From: Bacteroidota bacterium
GTDB taxonomy: Bacteria; Bacteroidota; Bacteroidia; Bacteroidales; FEN-979
Length of the DNA: 64,000 nucleotides
NCBI GenBank assembly: GCA_026391775.1
Contig: JAPLDK010000009.1
Span: forward strand, 1-64,000
Direction: 5' to 3'
Numbering within the stretch: the first letter of the stretch is position 1; each line of letters begins with the position of its first letter. Shown piece after piece: positions 8,110 through 16,506 of the stretch. Under the pieces are notes generated by a model. It searched no databases. It was not told the DNA's origin and was given only the letters and a program-made list of their open reading frames with translations. The position numbers and the translations under genes are program-made.

Positions 8110-8895
8110 ATGAAAGTCACTGCATTTATTGGTAACGCACAGAAGAGGCATACTTATAATGCCACTGTGCAATTCCTTGAAAAACTGCAATCGCTTGGAG
8201 ATATAGAATGTGAAATCGTTCAGCTGAGTGAATATCACCTTGAAACATGTAAGGGATGCAGATTGTGTTTGGATAAGGGTGAAGAATTCTGTCCCTTAAA
8301 AGACGACAGGGATCTGCTTATTGAAAAAATCATGAATTCAGACGGCGTCATATTCACGTCTCCCAACTACTCTTTTCAGGTTTCTGCCTGGATGAAAATA
8401 TTCCTCGACCGGCTTGGCTTCTTGTTTCATCGGCCCCTGTTTTTCGGGAGAACTTTTACCAGTTTGGTTAACCAGGGAATTTACGGTGGAGGGAAGATTG
8501 TAAAATATTTGAATTTCGTTGCCTTCGGATTAGGATTCAATGTTGTGAAAGGTCATGTTTTATTGACCATTGAACCTGTAACCGAAGAAATGCAGAGAAT
8601 GAATAATAAGATAATTGAAAGGCTGAGTAAAAGATTTTATTCAAAATTGATTGAAAATAAATATCCTGCTCCATCCCTGATCAAACTTTTTTTATTCAGA
8701 ATGGCGCGATCGAGCATGAAAATAATGCTGAATGAGAATAACCGGGATTATGCATTCTATATGAAAAACGGGTGGTTTGAATCGGATTACTATTATCCTG
8801 TAAAATTAAGTCCTGTAAAAGGCTTTGCCGGCAGGTTATTCGACAGAAGGGTGGCTTATGTGGCAAGGACTAAAAACAGGGTAGGGCTTTTTTAG
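8110..8895 (+). CDS. Flavodoxin-fold NAD(P)H reductase / Fe-S flavoprotein-like
   Basis: A 261-residue protein of the NADPH-dependent FMN reductase/flavodoxin-like superfamily. The N-terminus MKVTAFIGNAQKRHTYNAT is the FMN phosphate-binding loop. Cys47, Cys50, Cys53 and Cys61 (CKGCRLCLDKGEEFC) form a CX2CX2CX7C cluster like the 4Fe-4S site of Isf-type iron-sulfur flavoproteins. SDGVIFTSPNYSFQVSAWMK followed by FLDR is the conserved flavin-side motif. The C-terminal ~90 residues are longer than in typical flavodoxin reductases and of unknown role. It probably carries out NAD(P)H- or ferredoxin-dependent electron transfer in the cytoplasm; the substrate is not predictable. TAATTTTG at 8042-8049 is a possible -7 box, though without a good upstream partner. 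Confidence 0.8.
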   Translation: MKVTAFIGNAQKRHTYNATVQFLEKLQSLGDIECEIVQLSEYHLETCKGCRLCLDKGEEFCPLKDDRDLLIEKIMNSDGVIFTSPNYSFQVSAWMKIFLDRLGFLFHRPLFFGRTFTSLVNQGIYGGGKIVKYLNFVAFGLGFNVVKGHVLLTIEPVTEEMQRMNNKIIERLSKRFYSKLIENKYPAPSLIKLFLFRMARSSMKIMLNENNRDYAFYMKNGWFESDYYYPVKLSPVKGFAGRLFDRRVAYVARTKNRVGLF

Positions 8896-8907
8896 CGCAC
8901 AAATACT

Positions 8908-10845
8908 TTACGAATAGACCCTCAACGCTGCTGCTTCAACGAATTCATTCATCTGCTGTTTCACTTTTGCCCTGGAAAGCGCGGATGTTCCCTTCACCGT
9001 AGAAATAGTATTTGTGTCTGCGGAAGTCATTTTGGGTTTCGCTGCGATATTTCCCAGTACCCGGATCAGGGTATCGATATCCTCCCTGGTGTTTTCTATT
9101 CCCAGGCTGATGCGCACAAGGCCGGGCAGCGTGATCCTGGGGAACAGGGTCACGATGGTACGCTGTATAACTTCCAGCGTGGGAGTAAAATGCAGGAGCT
9201 GCTTGATGATCAGATGAGCGCAGTGACAACCCGACCGCACACCGATCCCGCCTTGCAAGGCCAGTTCTTTGGCAAGGCGGGTTGCAATAACACCCTTCAG
9301 ATTAAACAGAATGACTCCCCCTTTTTGGTTGAAACGGGGTGAGTCGGGATCTTTGATTCCGTAAATCGTGAGCCCGCGTATCTGCGACAGATCGTGTAAA
9401 GCTTGCTTTGTCAGGGCCTGTTCTTCTTCCCTGATCAGGTCCAGGCCGATCCTCTGTAACAGGATCAGCACTTTTCCCAATGCGGCAATTCCGCCTGCGT
9501 TTTCCTCGCCCGAAGACCGGATAAGATCCGCTTCCGGGGAGCTGAAGCCAGGCAGCCCTTTTCTTACAACAAGCATACCGGTCCCGAATGGTGCATACAT
9601 TTTGTGGGCTGAGAAGGCGAGATAGTCGAACCCTCCCGCTTGCATGTTCACTTTGCGGTGAGCCACCATCTGCGCGGCATCCACGAGCATGCGTGCTCCG
9701 TACCGGTGGACGATGCTGCTGATCTCCTCCAGTTTGTTAAAGACACCAAGTACGTTTGAAGCGCCGCTCACGGCTACAAGCCTGATCCGCTTTTTTCCGT
9801 GCATGCCATCCCGGTTGTACGCGCTCATGAGTGTCTCAAGTTCGTTCAGATCCACCATGCCTTCATCGTCAACTCCAAGCCTGATAAGCGAAAAACCGGG
9901 ATACATTCGCCACGGCAACTCGTTGGAGGAGTGTTCGAGGATGGTGTTGAGTATTACGGTTTCGGTATCCCGGAAGGCTTCACGGCTCAGGTTTTCAGCA
10001 GCCAGGTTAATGGCTTCGGTGGTATTGGAAGTGAAGATCAGATCATACTCGTCCTGCGGAGCGCCCAGGAATTTGGAGCAAATGGATCTGACTTCGTGAA
10101 TGATCTCCTGCTGTACCTGCAAAGGCTGGCACCATGTCCTGCAAACGGCCTCCCAAACCGGTTCGAAGGTGGGAGTACTTGCAGCATTATCGAGGTTGAT
10201 AAAGGGTCTGTCGCCTTCCGTAGTGGACACAACATTATTGTGGCCAACCAGGGTCTGTCTGAGTCTGTCGAACAGCTCATGGCCTGAGTATCCCTCCAGA
10301 TCGTCACGATACAGGATATCTTCGGCGGAAAGTTTTCCGGCGGTATGATCCGTGAAAGATAGTTTTCCGTTATGACGGATCATCCTGAACGCTTTGGCAA
10401 AAGCAATGATATTGATGATGGCAGGCGTGCCGGCTTCGAACTTGTCAGGTGCATCAGCCCACATCACCCAGCCGGGAGCAATAAGCTTTGCCGTTCCTCC
10501 GCCGGTCTGGAACGGAGCGCCTTTGGGCAGTGCTTTCCGTTTGACTGCCATTGCGCTTACACCTAAACACAGGCCTGTATCACGGCCCGATACAATGGTA
10601 TAGCTTCCCGGTTCAAGCATTGCCTTGAGCACATATGCTCTTGCCGTGGTGCAAAAGATGACGATGTATCTGCGTTTGTCCAGCTCCAGGAATTCCAGGA
10701 TAATGTCCCTGGCCTGTTCGAATAAATGTGTGGTCGCCATCGAGTAATGCCCGCTTCCCCGGTGAACATTCGAATAGGTCTCCAATGCTGCACGGACCCC
10801 CCGTTCCAGCTCTTTAAATCCTTCTGCATTTGTAAATGAATCCAT
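8908..10845 (-). CDS. Class-V aminotransferase/cysteine desulfurase-like protein, bipartite
   Basis: 645 residues; single-domain relatives (SufS/Csd-like) are ~400. Residues ~215-620 form a PLP-dependent class-V domain: FINLDNAASTPTFEPVWEAV, TSNTTEAINLAAENL, LVDAAQ (~388-392), the PLP lysine in FDYLAFSAHK (Lys415), and a Cys loop GIGVRSGCHCAH (Cys540/Cys542) as in desulfurases. The first ~155 residues carry other pieces of the same fold: YSNVHRGSGHYSMATTHLFE and later APFQTGGGTAKLI plus FEAGTPAIINIIAF, with no PLP lysine. The NVHRG segment is absent from the second part, so the two parts look complementary. Persulfide formation from cysteine or a related beta-elimination is plausible. It is not in a suf/isc operon. 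The last ~50 residues are polar and unassigned. Confidence 0.75.
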   Translation of the reverse strand: MDSFTNAEGFKELERGVRAALETYSNVHRGSGHYSMATTHLFEQARDIILEFLELDKRRYIVIFCTTARAYVLKAMLEPGSYTIVSGRDTGLCLGVSAMAVKRKALPKGAPFQTGGGTAKLIAPGWVMWADAPDKFEAGTPAIINIIAFAKAFRMIRHNGKLSFTDHTAGKLSAEDILYRDDLEGYSGHELFDRLRQTLVGHNNVVSTTEGDRPFINLDNAASTPTFEPVWEAVCRTWCQPLQVQQEIIHEVRSICSKFLGAPQDEYDLIFTSNTTEAINLAAENLSREAFRDTETVILNTILEHSSNELPWRMYPGFSLIRLGVDDEGMVDLNELETLMSAYNRDGMHGKKRIRLVAVSGASNVLGVFNKLEEISSIVHRYGARMLVDAAQMVAHRKVNMQAGGFDYLAFSAHKMYAPFGTGMLVVRKGLPGFSSPEADLIRSSGEENAGGIAALGKVLILLQRIGLDLIREEEQALTKQALHDLSQIRGLTIYGIKDPDSPRFNQKGGVILFNLKGVIATRLAKELALQGGIGVRSGCHCAHLIIKQLLHFTPTLEVIQRTIVTLFPRITLPGLVRISLGIENTREDIDTLIRVLGNIAAKPKMTSADTNTISTVKGTSALSRAKVKQQMNEFVEAAALRVYS

Positions 10846-10993
10846 TTGAAAAAAATAAAATACTCCGAATCTGACGAGATAATTGACGCATGGTTACAAG
10901 GAGCTAAGTCAACGACCGCGTCGATTTCTACCGGAAACTTGAGAATCCCCACTTTGCCTGTACCGTCCCGGCAATAATTATTCAGCCACCCTA

Positions 10994-11024
10994 TTGCATT
11001 TCGCTCTTGAATTACTTATCTTTA
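10994..11024 (+). promoter_or_regulatory. Bacteroidetes-type promoter for the T9SS gene at 11074
   Basis: TTG at 10994-10996 (in TATTGCAT), a 20-bp spacer, then TATCTTTA at 11017-11024, one base off the TAnnTTTG consensus. The predicted transcript starts near 11030, giving a leader of about 45 bases. Confidence 0.45.
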
Positions 11025-11073
11025 CGGTACAATATATATCCTTCTTTCATATACCAATATAATTTTCACCCCC

Positions 11074-12519
11074 ATGAAATCAATAAAAAAACTGGCTTTC
11101 CTCCTGCTTATTGCTATGCTGGCCGGCATCTGCGGACCTGTCCAGGGCCGGACGATGCCACCCGGGAACCCCCTTGACACACTTTACCCACCGCTCAATT
11201 TTGCAGGCACTGGAATAGAATATGCAGCCTGGTTACACTGGCAAAAACCACAGAAACCCGACGGAACAACTCCGGCCGGATTGGTGGGCTATTACATGTA
11301 CCGCGGAGGTATTTTGATCGCCTATATCAATACACCGGACTCACTTTTTTATTTTGACTTTAACATTTGGTACGGAACATTTTCCTATACCCTTAAAGCC
11401 AATTATGACCTTACTTACTACGGCTCTCCCGGCCAGTTCGGGACATCTCCGCCCGTCGGTCCTGTTGTCATAGGTATTTATTGCAGTTGTCCGTTACCAA
11501 TGTTCGAACACTGGGACCAGGGCACCTTTGCTTTTAACGACTGGCGGTTTGTTCCCGGACAATCTAACTGGAACATACAGCTATCCCAGGGAAACCCTGC
11601 GCCCACCGCAGCTTTCAAAGGAAGCCCCGGTCTCCGGAACTACGACATTACCCTCAAGTCGACGATACGTGACTCTCATCCTTGGCTTTGTGCCAATATG
11701 TACCTGGATTTTGATTATCAGCTTTCCGATATTTCCGCCAATGGAACTGAACTTTTGACTGCGGGCTACTTTAACGACTCCGGCTGGCACCCTGTTTACC
11801 AGATCTCAAACCACGGAACCACCGGATGGATTCACGAGAAAATTGATATTTCAGTTGCAATGGGTCCCGGGATACAGGTTGGTTTCAAGGTAAGTGGAAA
11901 TAACAGTTCAAACATTGAAAAATGGTCGATCGACAACATTAAGGTTTATCCCGTATGTAAAGGTCCCCTTGGTTGCGACCACACGCAAAGCGGAAAGGTC
12001 GTCCATCTCTTCTGGCAGAAGCCGGATTGCGACAGCGTGCAGGTGGTTATCGGGTATAATGTTTACAGGAGCCCGGGGCTTCCTGCTCCCTTCGCAAAAC
12101 TGAACGCATCTCCGCTTGCGGCACTTGAGTATTTTGATAACCTGCCGGCAAATGACACATGCAGCAAATACTACTATTACATCACCGCCCTGCATCACGA
12201 TCTTGTAACCAATACATTCCTGTGCGAGGCCCCGTGCGATACCATGCCGGTCGACCTGAAAATGGGCATCGAAACGCTTGGTAATAACAGGATCCTGGTA
12301 TTTCCAAATCCTGCAACTGATCTTTTAACTGTGCAAAGCAACACAGCTGTTGAATCGGCCGAACTGATCAATTTCACAGGGCAAAGGATTTTAGTGATGA
12401 ATGCGGGCATGAAAACGGAGTTCAGCATCCCGGTCTCTGCAATTCCTTCGGGAATCTATAGTATCAGGATAAAAAATTTGGCTGGAACAACCCTGAAAAA
12501 GATCACCGTTTTACATTAG
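11074..12519 (+). CDS. Secreted T9SS type-A sorting-domain protein with Fn3/jelly-roll-like modules
   Basis: 481 residues. A signal peptide (KSIKKLAFLLLIAMLAGIC) is followed by a first Fn3-like segment (AAWLHWQKPQ, VGYYMYRGG). A beta-sandwich region comes next (MFEHWDQGTFAFNDW through KWSIDNIKVYP), typical of MAM/CUB-like or choice-of-anchor domains in T9SS cargo. A second Fn3-like segment follows (VHLFWQKPDCDSVQVVIGYN and VYRS). The C-terminus has the sorting domain: ILVFPNPATDLLTVQS, VESAELINFTGQRIL, IPSGIYSIRIK, ITVLH. It is predicted to be exported through the outer membrane. Binding target or enzyme activity is not visible. It converges with the phosphoesterase gene at 12538, 18 bp away. 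Confidence 0.75.
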   Translation: MKSIKKLAFLLLIAMLAGICGPVQGRTMPPGNPLDTLYPPLNFAGTGIEYAAWLHWQKPQKPDGTTPAGLVGYYMYRGGILIAYINTPDSLFYFDFNIWYGTFSYTLKANYDLTYYGSPGQFGTSPPVGPVVIGIYCSCPLPMFEHWDQGTFAFNDWRFVPGQSNWNIQLSQGNPAPTAAFKGSPGLRNYDITLKSTIRDSHPWLCANMYLDFDYQLSDISANGTELLTAGYFNDSGWHPVYQISNHGTTGWIHEKIDISVAMGPGIQVGFKVSGNNSSNIEKWSIDNIKVYPVCKGPLGCDHTQSGKVVHLFWQKPDCDSVQVVIGYNVYRSPGLPAPFAKLNASPLAALEYFDNLPANDTCSKYYYYITALHHDLVTNTFLCEAPCDTMPVDLKMGIETLGNNRILVFPNPATDLLTVQSNTAVESAELINFTGQRILVMNAGMKTEFSIPVSAIPSGIYSIRIKNLAGTTLKKITVLH

Positions 12520-12537
12520 TTTTATTGACCATCTGTT

Positions 12538-13662
12538 CTACTTGTTAATGGTGAAGGTATCGAACACGCTGTAGGCCCCCTTGTAGCCACTATAACTGTT
12601 TACCGTTACGGTGTTGCCGGAGATGTCCACAACGCTGAAATAATAGGTTTTGGCGTCATTGTGCACGTTCCAGGCGGTTTTGATGGCCGGATCGATGGTG
12701 CCTGCGTCGGGGCCGGCGCCGCATGTGCCGTTGAGGAGCTGGACGACATTGTTCTGCCAGGAGGGAGTGGGGGGTGTGGTCTGCGGATTCGGGGCGACGC
12801 TGCTGTCAATGGTTCTGCGGGAAAAGAGATGCGAATGTCCGCAGGCGTAGAAGTCGAACTTGTTGGAGTCGAGGAAAGCCCAGAGCCCGGTATAAGTCTG
12901 GTTTGCAGCGGATGGTTCCTCCGGGTCGTCGGAGACATAGTAATAGGGCGTGTGAATGAAAAGGAATTTGTGTGTCGCCTTGGTCTGGGCCACCTGTGCT
13001 CTTAACCATGACATCTGGGCGGCATCGATGTTGCCCCCCAGGTTCAGTGGGAAGGAGTCATGGGTCAGGTAGTAGGCATCCAGTACCGCGAAAAAGGAGC
13101 TTCCTCCCGGGGAAGTGAAGGAATAGGCCAGGTGCTCGTAGCCGGCCGGACCGTTGGAGGGGTTCTCGGAAAACACATCCTGGAACTGTTGCTGGTTGCC
13201 GAGCATGAAACCGGAATCAGAGTGCTCATAATACAGCTCATGGTTGCCTACGGAGGTGTATAGGGGGATTCCATTGCCGGTCAGTGGTGCAAACAGGTCT
13301 TTCCATGCCTGGAATGTGTAGGAGGGTTTGATATAGCCCCTGTAGGACATGTCGCCACCGAATATCATAAAGGACGGTTTGGGTGACAATGTGCCGATTT
13401 GGCTGATGATGGCGTTCAGCACCTCGTAGTTCACGGGATGCTGAAGCGAGTCACCGCGGCTATCGGCCAGCCAGACGAAACGAAGTGTTTCACCCGTTCC
13501 ACCCTGTTGGTCCGATGTGCTTTTCTTGCAACCGCTCAGCATCGCGACAACAACAATCAGCAACGTTATAGTGACGATGTTGAAAAGGCTTTTCACGATC
13601 CGGACCGGCTTCATGCCTTCCCTGTGTTTTGATTTGATATTGATATTTAATGTGTCCGACAT
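12538..13662 (-). CDS. Calcineurin-like metallophosphoesterase lipoprotein
   Basis: A predicted periplasm-facing or surface phosphoesterase of 374 residues. The N-terminus has a hydrophobic stretch ending in a lipobox (VVVAMLSGCKKS). The binuclear metal motifs appear in order: WLADSRGD, FGGDMSYRG, SVGNHELYY, FIHTPYYY and CGHSHLFSRR, matching the D-x-(H/R), GD, GNH(E/D), H and GHxH blocks of the superfamily (the first block has Arg where His is usual). Purple acid phosphatase-like enzymes are the closest by layout. ATG 13662 is preceded by AGGAG at good spacing (from the minus strand); ATG 13614 (MKPVRIVKS), also with a purine-rich site, would give a more usual signal peptide. It lies 41 bp downstream of the gene ending at 13704 and may be co-transcribed with it. 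Substrate unknown. Confidence 0.8.
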   Translation of the reverse strand: MSDTLNINIKSKHREGMKPVRIVKSLFNIVTITLLIVVVAMLSGCKKSTSDQQGGTGETLRFVWLADSRGDSLQHPVNYEVLNAIISQIGTLSPKPSFMIFGGDMSYRGYIKPSYTFQAWKDLFAPLTGNGIPLYTSVGNHELYYEHSDSGFMLGNQQQFQDVFSENPSNGPAGYEHLAYSFTSPGGSSFFAVLDAYYLTHDSFPLNLGGNIDAAQMSWLRAQVAQTKATHKFLFIHTPYYYVSDDPEEPSAANQTYTGLWAFLDSNKFDFYACGHSHLFSRRTIDSSVAPNPQTTPPTPSWQNNVVQLLNGTCGAGPDAGTIDPAIKTAWNVHNDAKTYYFSVVDISGNTVTVNSYSGYKGAYSVFDTFTINK

Positions 13663-13703
13663 AGCTTTTCTCCTTTCTTCTATAAGTTTGGCAGATAAAT
13701 GCT

Positions 13704-14312
13704 CTATTTCAATTCTTTTTTAATATCTCTTAAATAATACATCGCCTGTCTGTTTGGGTAGCTCCAATAATTCATGAATCCATAACCTTTTGGTTTATAG
13801 GAAACATGCTTTATCAGTAAAGGTGTGAGATCATTTACCCGAAAAAACACCACTGCAATCGTTGCACTTTTATTTGTTTTACTGATATTCTCCTCGCAAA
13901 AAACAAGACCAATATTGTCCTTATACTTTTGTTTATCTATTTTTAATTCTCCAATCATTTGTTGAATAGTCTCATCAGAGAGTTTGTAAGCCAAATCATC
14001 GGAATAAACCTGATGCCAATCTACCTGTGCATTTTTGACAGTGACAAATGAAAAATCCTTAACAACTTCACGTTTAAGGGCACCACTGGGTTGCTCATAA
14101 GAAACAACATCTTTTACAATGTTATTATTATCAACAAAGAATCTTAAAATCTGATCCAGGTTAGTATATTCTTCCTTTTTTGTAAACATGGCATTTGAAT
14201 AATCACATCCAAACCAGACCATAGGAGTATTTGGATTTATGATATCCTTTTTACTTTGCGCTGAGCAAAAATATGCACTTATTAAAAGGAATGAAAAGAG
14301 GATCTTTTTCAT
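13704..14312 (-). CDS. Secreted protein of unknown function
   Basis: 202 residues with a clear signal peptide (KKILFSFLLISAYFCSAQS, cleaved after SAQ). The mature part is mixed alpha/beta with no cysteine pattern or catalytic motif that I recognise; short conserved-looking stretches are NPNTPMVWFGCDYSNAMF at the start and KHVSYKPKGYGFMNYW near the end. Similar uncharacterised periplasmic proteins occur in Bacteroidota. It may form an operon with the phosphoesterase gene 41 bp downstream. A TACCTTTA sequence lies upstream on the minus strand (14371-14378), a partial -7 box. No function is proposed. Confidence 0.65.
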   Translation of the reverse strand: MKKILFSFLLISAYFCSAQSKKDIINPNTPMVWFGCDYSNAMFTKKEEYTNLDQILRFFVDNNNIVKDVVSYEQPSGALKREVVKDFSFVTVKNAQVDWHQVYSDDLAYKLSDETIQQMIGELKIDKQKYKDNIGLVFCEENISKTNKSATIAVVFFRVNDLTPLLIKHVSYKPKGYGFMNYWSYPNRQAMYYLRDIKKELK

Positions 14313-14388
14313 GATAACGATAGTTAAGGATCAATACTGATTTATATTTTTAATGGTAATTAACAGTCGATAAAGGTAAGAAAAACTT

Positions 14389-14742
14389 TTGGGAGTTTGT
14401 CCTTCAGGTTGGCATTTACCCAGCGATCAAGAATGGTCGATCCTTGCATCTTATCTTGGTGAAGATGTTTCAACAGGAGGTAAATTAAAAGAGGATGGCA
14501 CTTCACATTGGTACTCCTCCAATGGTGGAAATAACGAATCTGGTTTTTCAGCCCTTCCGGGGGGATACCGCCTAAGCAACAATATTTTTAGTAATCTCGG
14601 CGAATACACCTACTTCTGGTCCTCAACAGAAAAATCCCCGACTCATTCATGGGTTCGGCACCTCTATTATAGTAATAATGAGATATACCGTTACCATAGT
14701 AACAAGGCTACTGGTTTTAGTGTTCGTTGCTTGCGGAACTGA
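14389..14742 (+). pseudogene. FISUMP-domain fragment (C-terminal piece)
   Basis: The frame begins at TTG and runs straight into the C-terminal half of a FISUMP (Fib_succ_major) domain: GVCPSGWHLPSDQEWSILAS, GGKLKEDGTSHWYSS, SGFSALPGGYR, TYFWSSTEKS and GFSVRCLRN. The N-terminal half of the domain, the signal peptide and the lipobox are missing, although the full family has them. A complete, clearly related gene lies on the opposite strand at 14901-16196 (ICPEGWHIPADSELTTLITY and GFSVRCIQD). This is therefore a truncated relic of a paralogue; there is no evidence for independent expression. Confidence 0.7.
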
Positions 14743-14758
14743 AAATGATTAATCCCAA

Positions 14759-14872
14759 ATAAGTATCCAGAACATTGAAAAGGCGATGGCATTTATTGAG
14801 GATACGGTAAAGGATTATCCAATCAACCGGGCATTCATCAGCGAGATGCATAAAATGATCGTTGATGGACTT
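14759..14872 (+). pseudogene. Short Fic-family relic between two FISUMP sequences
   Basis: 38 codons read ISIQNIEKAMAFIEDTV then KDYPINRAFISEMHKMIVDGL. This resembles the region just before the catalytic core of Fic proteins found near type I RM loci (NIEKAxxFIE, YPINRAFISELHKxxVxGL). The similarity stops abruptly at 14872, with no HPFxxGNGR motif downstream, and the frame ends at 14962 inside the 3' end of the FISUMP gene. A small piece of a Fic AMP-transferase gene was therefore left here. It is recognised from memory of the family only. Confidence 0.55.
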
Positions 14873-14900
14873 TGGGTAGTCAACACTGTCGGCTTGTCCG

Positions 14901-16196
14901 TCATGGTGAATATACATCCTGTATGCAACGGACCGAGAACCCATATAACTTGGTATTCGTAAACCGGTCCACATACACATGCTGGTGATAAATGCCAATG
15001 CGCCAGGCGCTGGTTTCATTGTATTGTGAAGATGACCATAAATATCCATTACTGGTGAGTATGCCGAAACCACTGTCTTCGCCTTTGTTCCCTCCCGGAA
15101 TTGCGGTAAATCCGCTGCTGTTGGTAGCGCCAATATTGGGATCAGCCCAATGAACTGTGCCTGTCTCCTTGAGCTTTCCGCCTGCAACTAAATCACCTCC
15201 CAGGTAAGTGATGAGGGTTGTCAATTCCGAATCTGCCGGTATATGCCAGCCTTCGGGACAAATCCCTTTCGTTCCTTCAGTATTTTTATATTGCATCATT
15301 TCATCCCAGTCGTAAAGCCCTCCGTATACAGTGCAATTGCTTTCCAGGTTATCAAAACAGTATTTTTCAATGATCCCGTTATTGCCTGAACGATCGCTGC
15401 TGAAAATTTTTTTCCCGACATTCAGGTTTTTGGCCATCCAGCATTGCAACCCGATCAGGACTGTAGGGTAATCACCCCCGCCATAAGACAAAGCCATTCC
15501 ACAATTCTTTGTTGTGAACTGCTTGATCTCAGTGCTGTACGAGGTTCCCTTTTCATTCGTGGCATATGCGGTAATGTAATATGTCGTCCCGATAGTAAGT
15601 CCTTTGATACTGCTTTTAAAGGTCCCCATCCCGCTGCTGTCGGAAGTATGTGATATGCAATCTTCAAGCCTTGGGTTCCCGCTTGTGTTCCAGCACACAC
15701 CTCTTGCTGTTATTTTCAACCCGCTGTCGGCAGTTACTTTGCCTCCCGCAACCGCTGAATACATAGAGATCCTCGTTACATCAGCGGCCAGAACCAAAGG
15801 TAAGCCGGTTTTCATTGAAATAAATTCCACCTCGGGGCCGTAAATAACGGCAGCCTGGTAAATAACATAGGGCCTTACAAAATATCTTGTGCCGGTTAAT
15901 AAAGATCCGATGTTGCTTGAAAATGTTCCTGTCTGCACCTGTTGACCAAGAGAAGAATGGGGATCCTTAACCGTAGGATTATTTTGTGTGCTCCAGCAAT
16001 GTCCGTGCTGGTCAATCACTGTCCCGTTGGTAAAACTAAGATGAGTAGTGACAAATGCTCCATTATATGGGAGAGAGTCGATGGTTGTCGGTTGCATGGT
16101 GATGTCAATGGAAATTTCTGACGGAACCTTGTCTTTATGGCAGGATAATAAGATCAGACTAAACATCAGAACGCAAATGAATGTTTCAGACCTCAT
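14901..16196 (-). CDS. FISUMP-domain lipoprotein
   Basis: 431 residues. The N-terminus is a lipoprotein signal (FICVLMFSLILLSCHKDK, lipobox Cys19). Residues ~30-230 form two Fn3/Ig-like repeats with the shared pattern HGHCWSTQNNPTVKD / ARGVCWNTSGNPRLED and SLLTGTRYFVRPYVIY / GLTIGTTYYITAYATN. The C-terminal ~190 residues are a FISUMP (Fibrobacter succinogenes major paralogous) domain: IGLQCWMAKNLNVGKKI, YGGLYDWDEMMQY, GICPEGWHIPADSEL, GFTAIPGG, YLWSSSQYNE and GFSVRCIQD. It is probably anchored on the cell surface. FISUMP function is not known; carbohydrate or surface binding has been suggested for relatives. The promoter is immediately upstream (16223-16252). Confidence 0.85.
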   Translation of the reverse strand: MRSETFICVLMFSLILLSCHKDKVPSEISIDITMQPTTIDSLPYNGAFVTTHLSFTNGTVIDQHGHCWSTQNNPTVKDPHSSLGQQVQTGTFSSNIGSLLTGTRYFVRPYVIYQAAVIYGPEVEFISMKTGLPLVLAADVTRISMYSAVAGGKVTADSGLKITARGVCWNTSGNPRLEDCISHTSDSSGMGTFKSSIKGLTIGTTYYITAYATNEKGTSYSTEIKQFTTKNCGMALSYGGGDYPTVLIGLQCWMAKNLNVGKKIFSSDRSGNNGIIEKYCFDNLESNCTVYGGLYDWDEMMQYKNTEGTKGICPEGWHIPADSELTTLITYLGGDLVAGGKLKETGTVHWADPNIGATNSSGFTAIPGGNKGEDSGFGILTSNGYLWSSSQYNETSAWRIGIYHQHVYVDRFTNTKLYGFSVRCIQDVYSP

Positions 16197-16506
16197 AACC
16201 GATGTCTTTAATAAAAGTACTGTAAATATACGAAAAAAGCAGGGAAAGTCAAGCGGGTTAAGTACGGCTTATCTGTGATAGAGTTTTTGATCTTGGTGCA
16301 AGATAATGATCTTCGTCCAATGCATTATGTTTTGTCATATATTTACTTTCTTATATTTGCAGGGGACAGGTCGTTGCAGTTTTAATCCATACTTTTTTTC
16401 TCTTGCAGATATTAATTCATGCACAAGCAATGATCCCTTTACATTGAATGATCAGGTCTGATGCGAATCTGAACCATAAAAGCTTAAAGTTCAGCTAAAA
16501 CTCTTC
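16197..16506. other. Intergenic region with a candidate orphan promoter on the plus strand
   Basis: No gene is seen. Besides the minus-strand FISUMP promoter, the plus strand carries TTTG at 16331-16334 and TATATTTG at 16352-16359 with a short 17-bp spacer. No open frame with a start follows within the next 140 bases; transcription from it would run antisense into the 3' end of the peptidase gene ending at 16507. Confidence 0.35.
16223..16252 (-). promoter_or_regulatory. Bacteroidetes-type promoter for the FISUMP lipoprotein gene
   Basis: Reading the minus strand: TTG (16252-16250), a 19-bp spacer, then TATATTTA (16230-16223), one base off TAnnTTTG. The predicted transcript starts close to 16217, about 20 bases before the start codon at 16196. 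Confidence 0.5.

Noticed and set aside
10563-10952. Minus-strand frame overlapping the start of the aminotransferase gene
   Set aside because: Shifted frame; the aminotransferase motifs are in the other frame and this one has none.
14717-15187. 156-codon minus-strand frame over the Fic relic
   Set aside because: It is out of frame with the FISUMP gene and has no family features.
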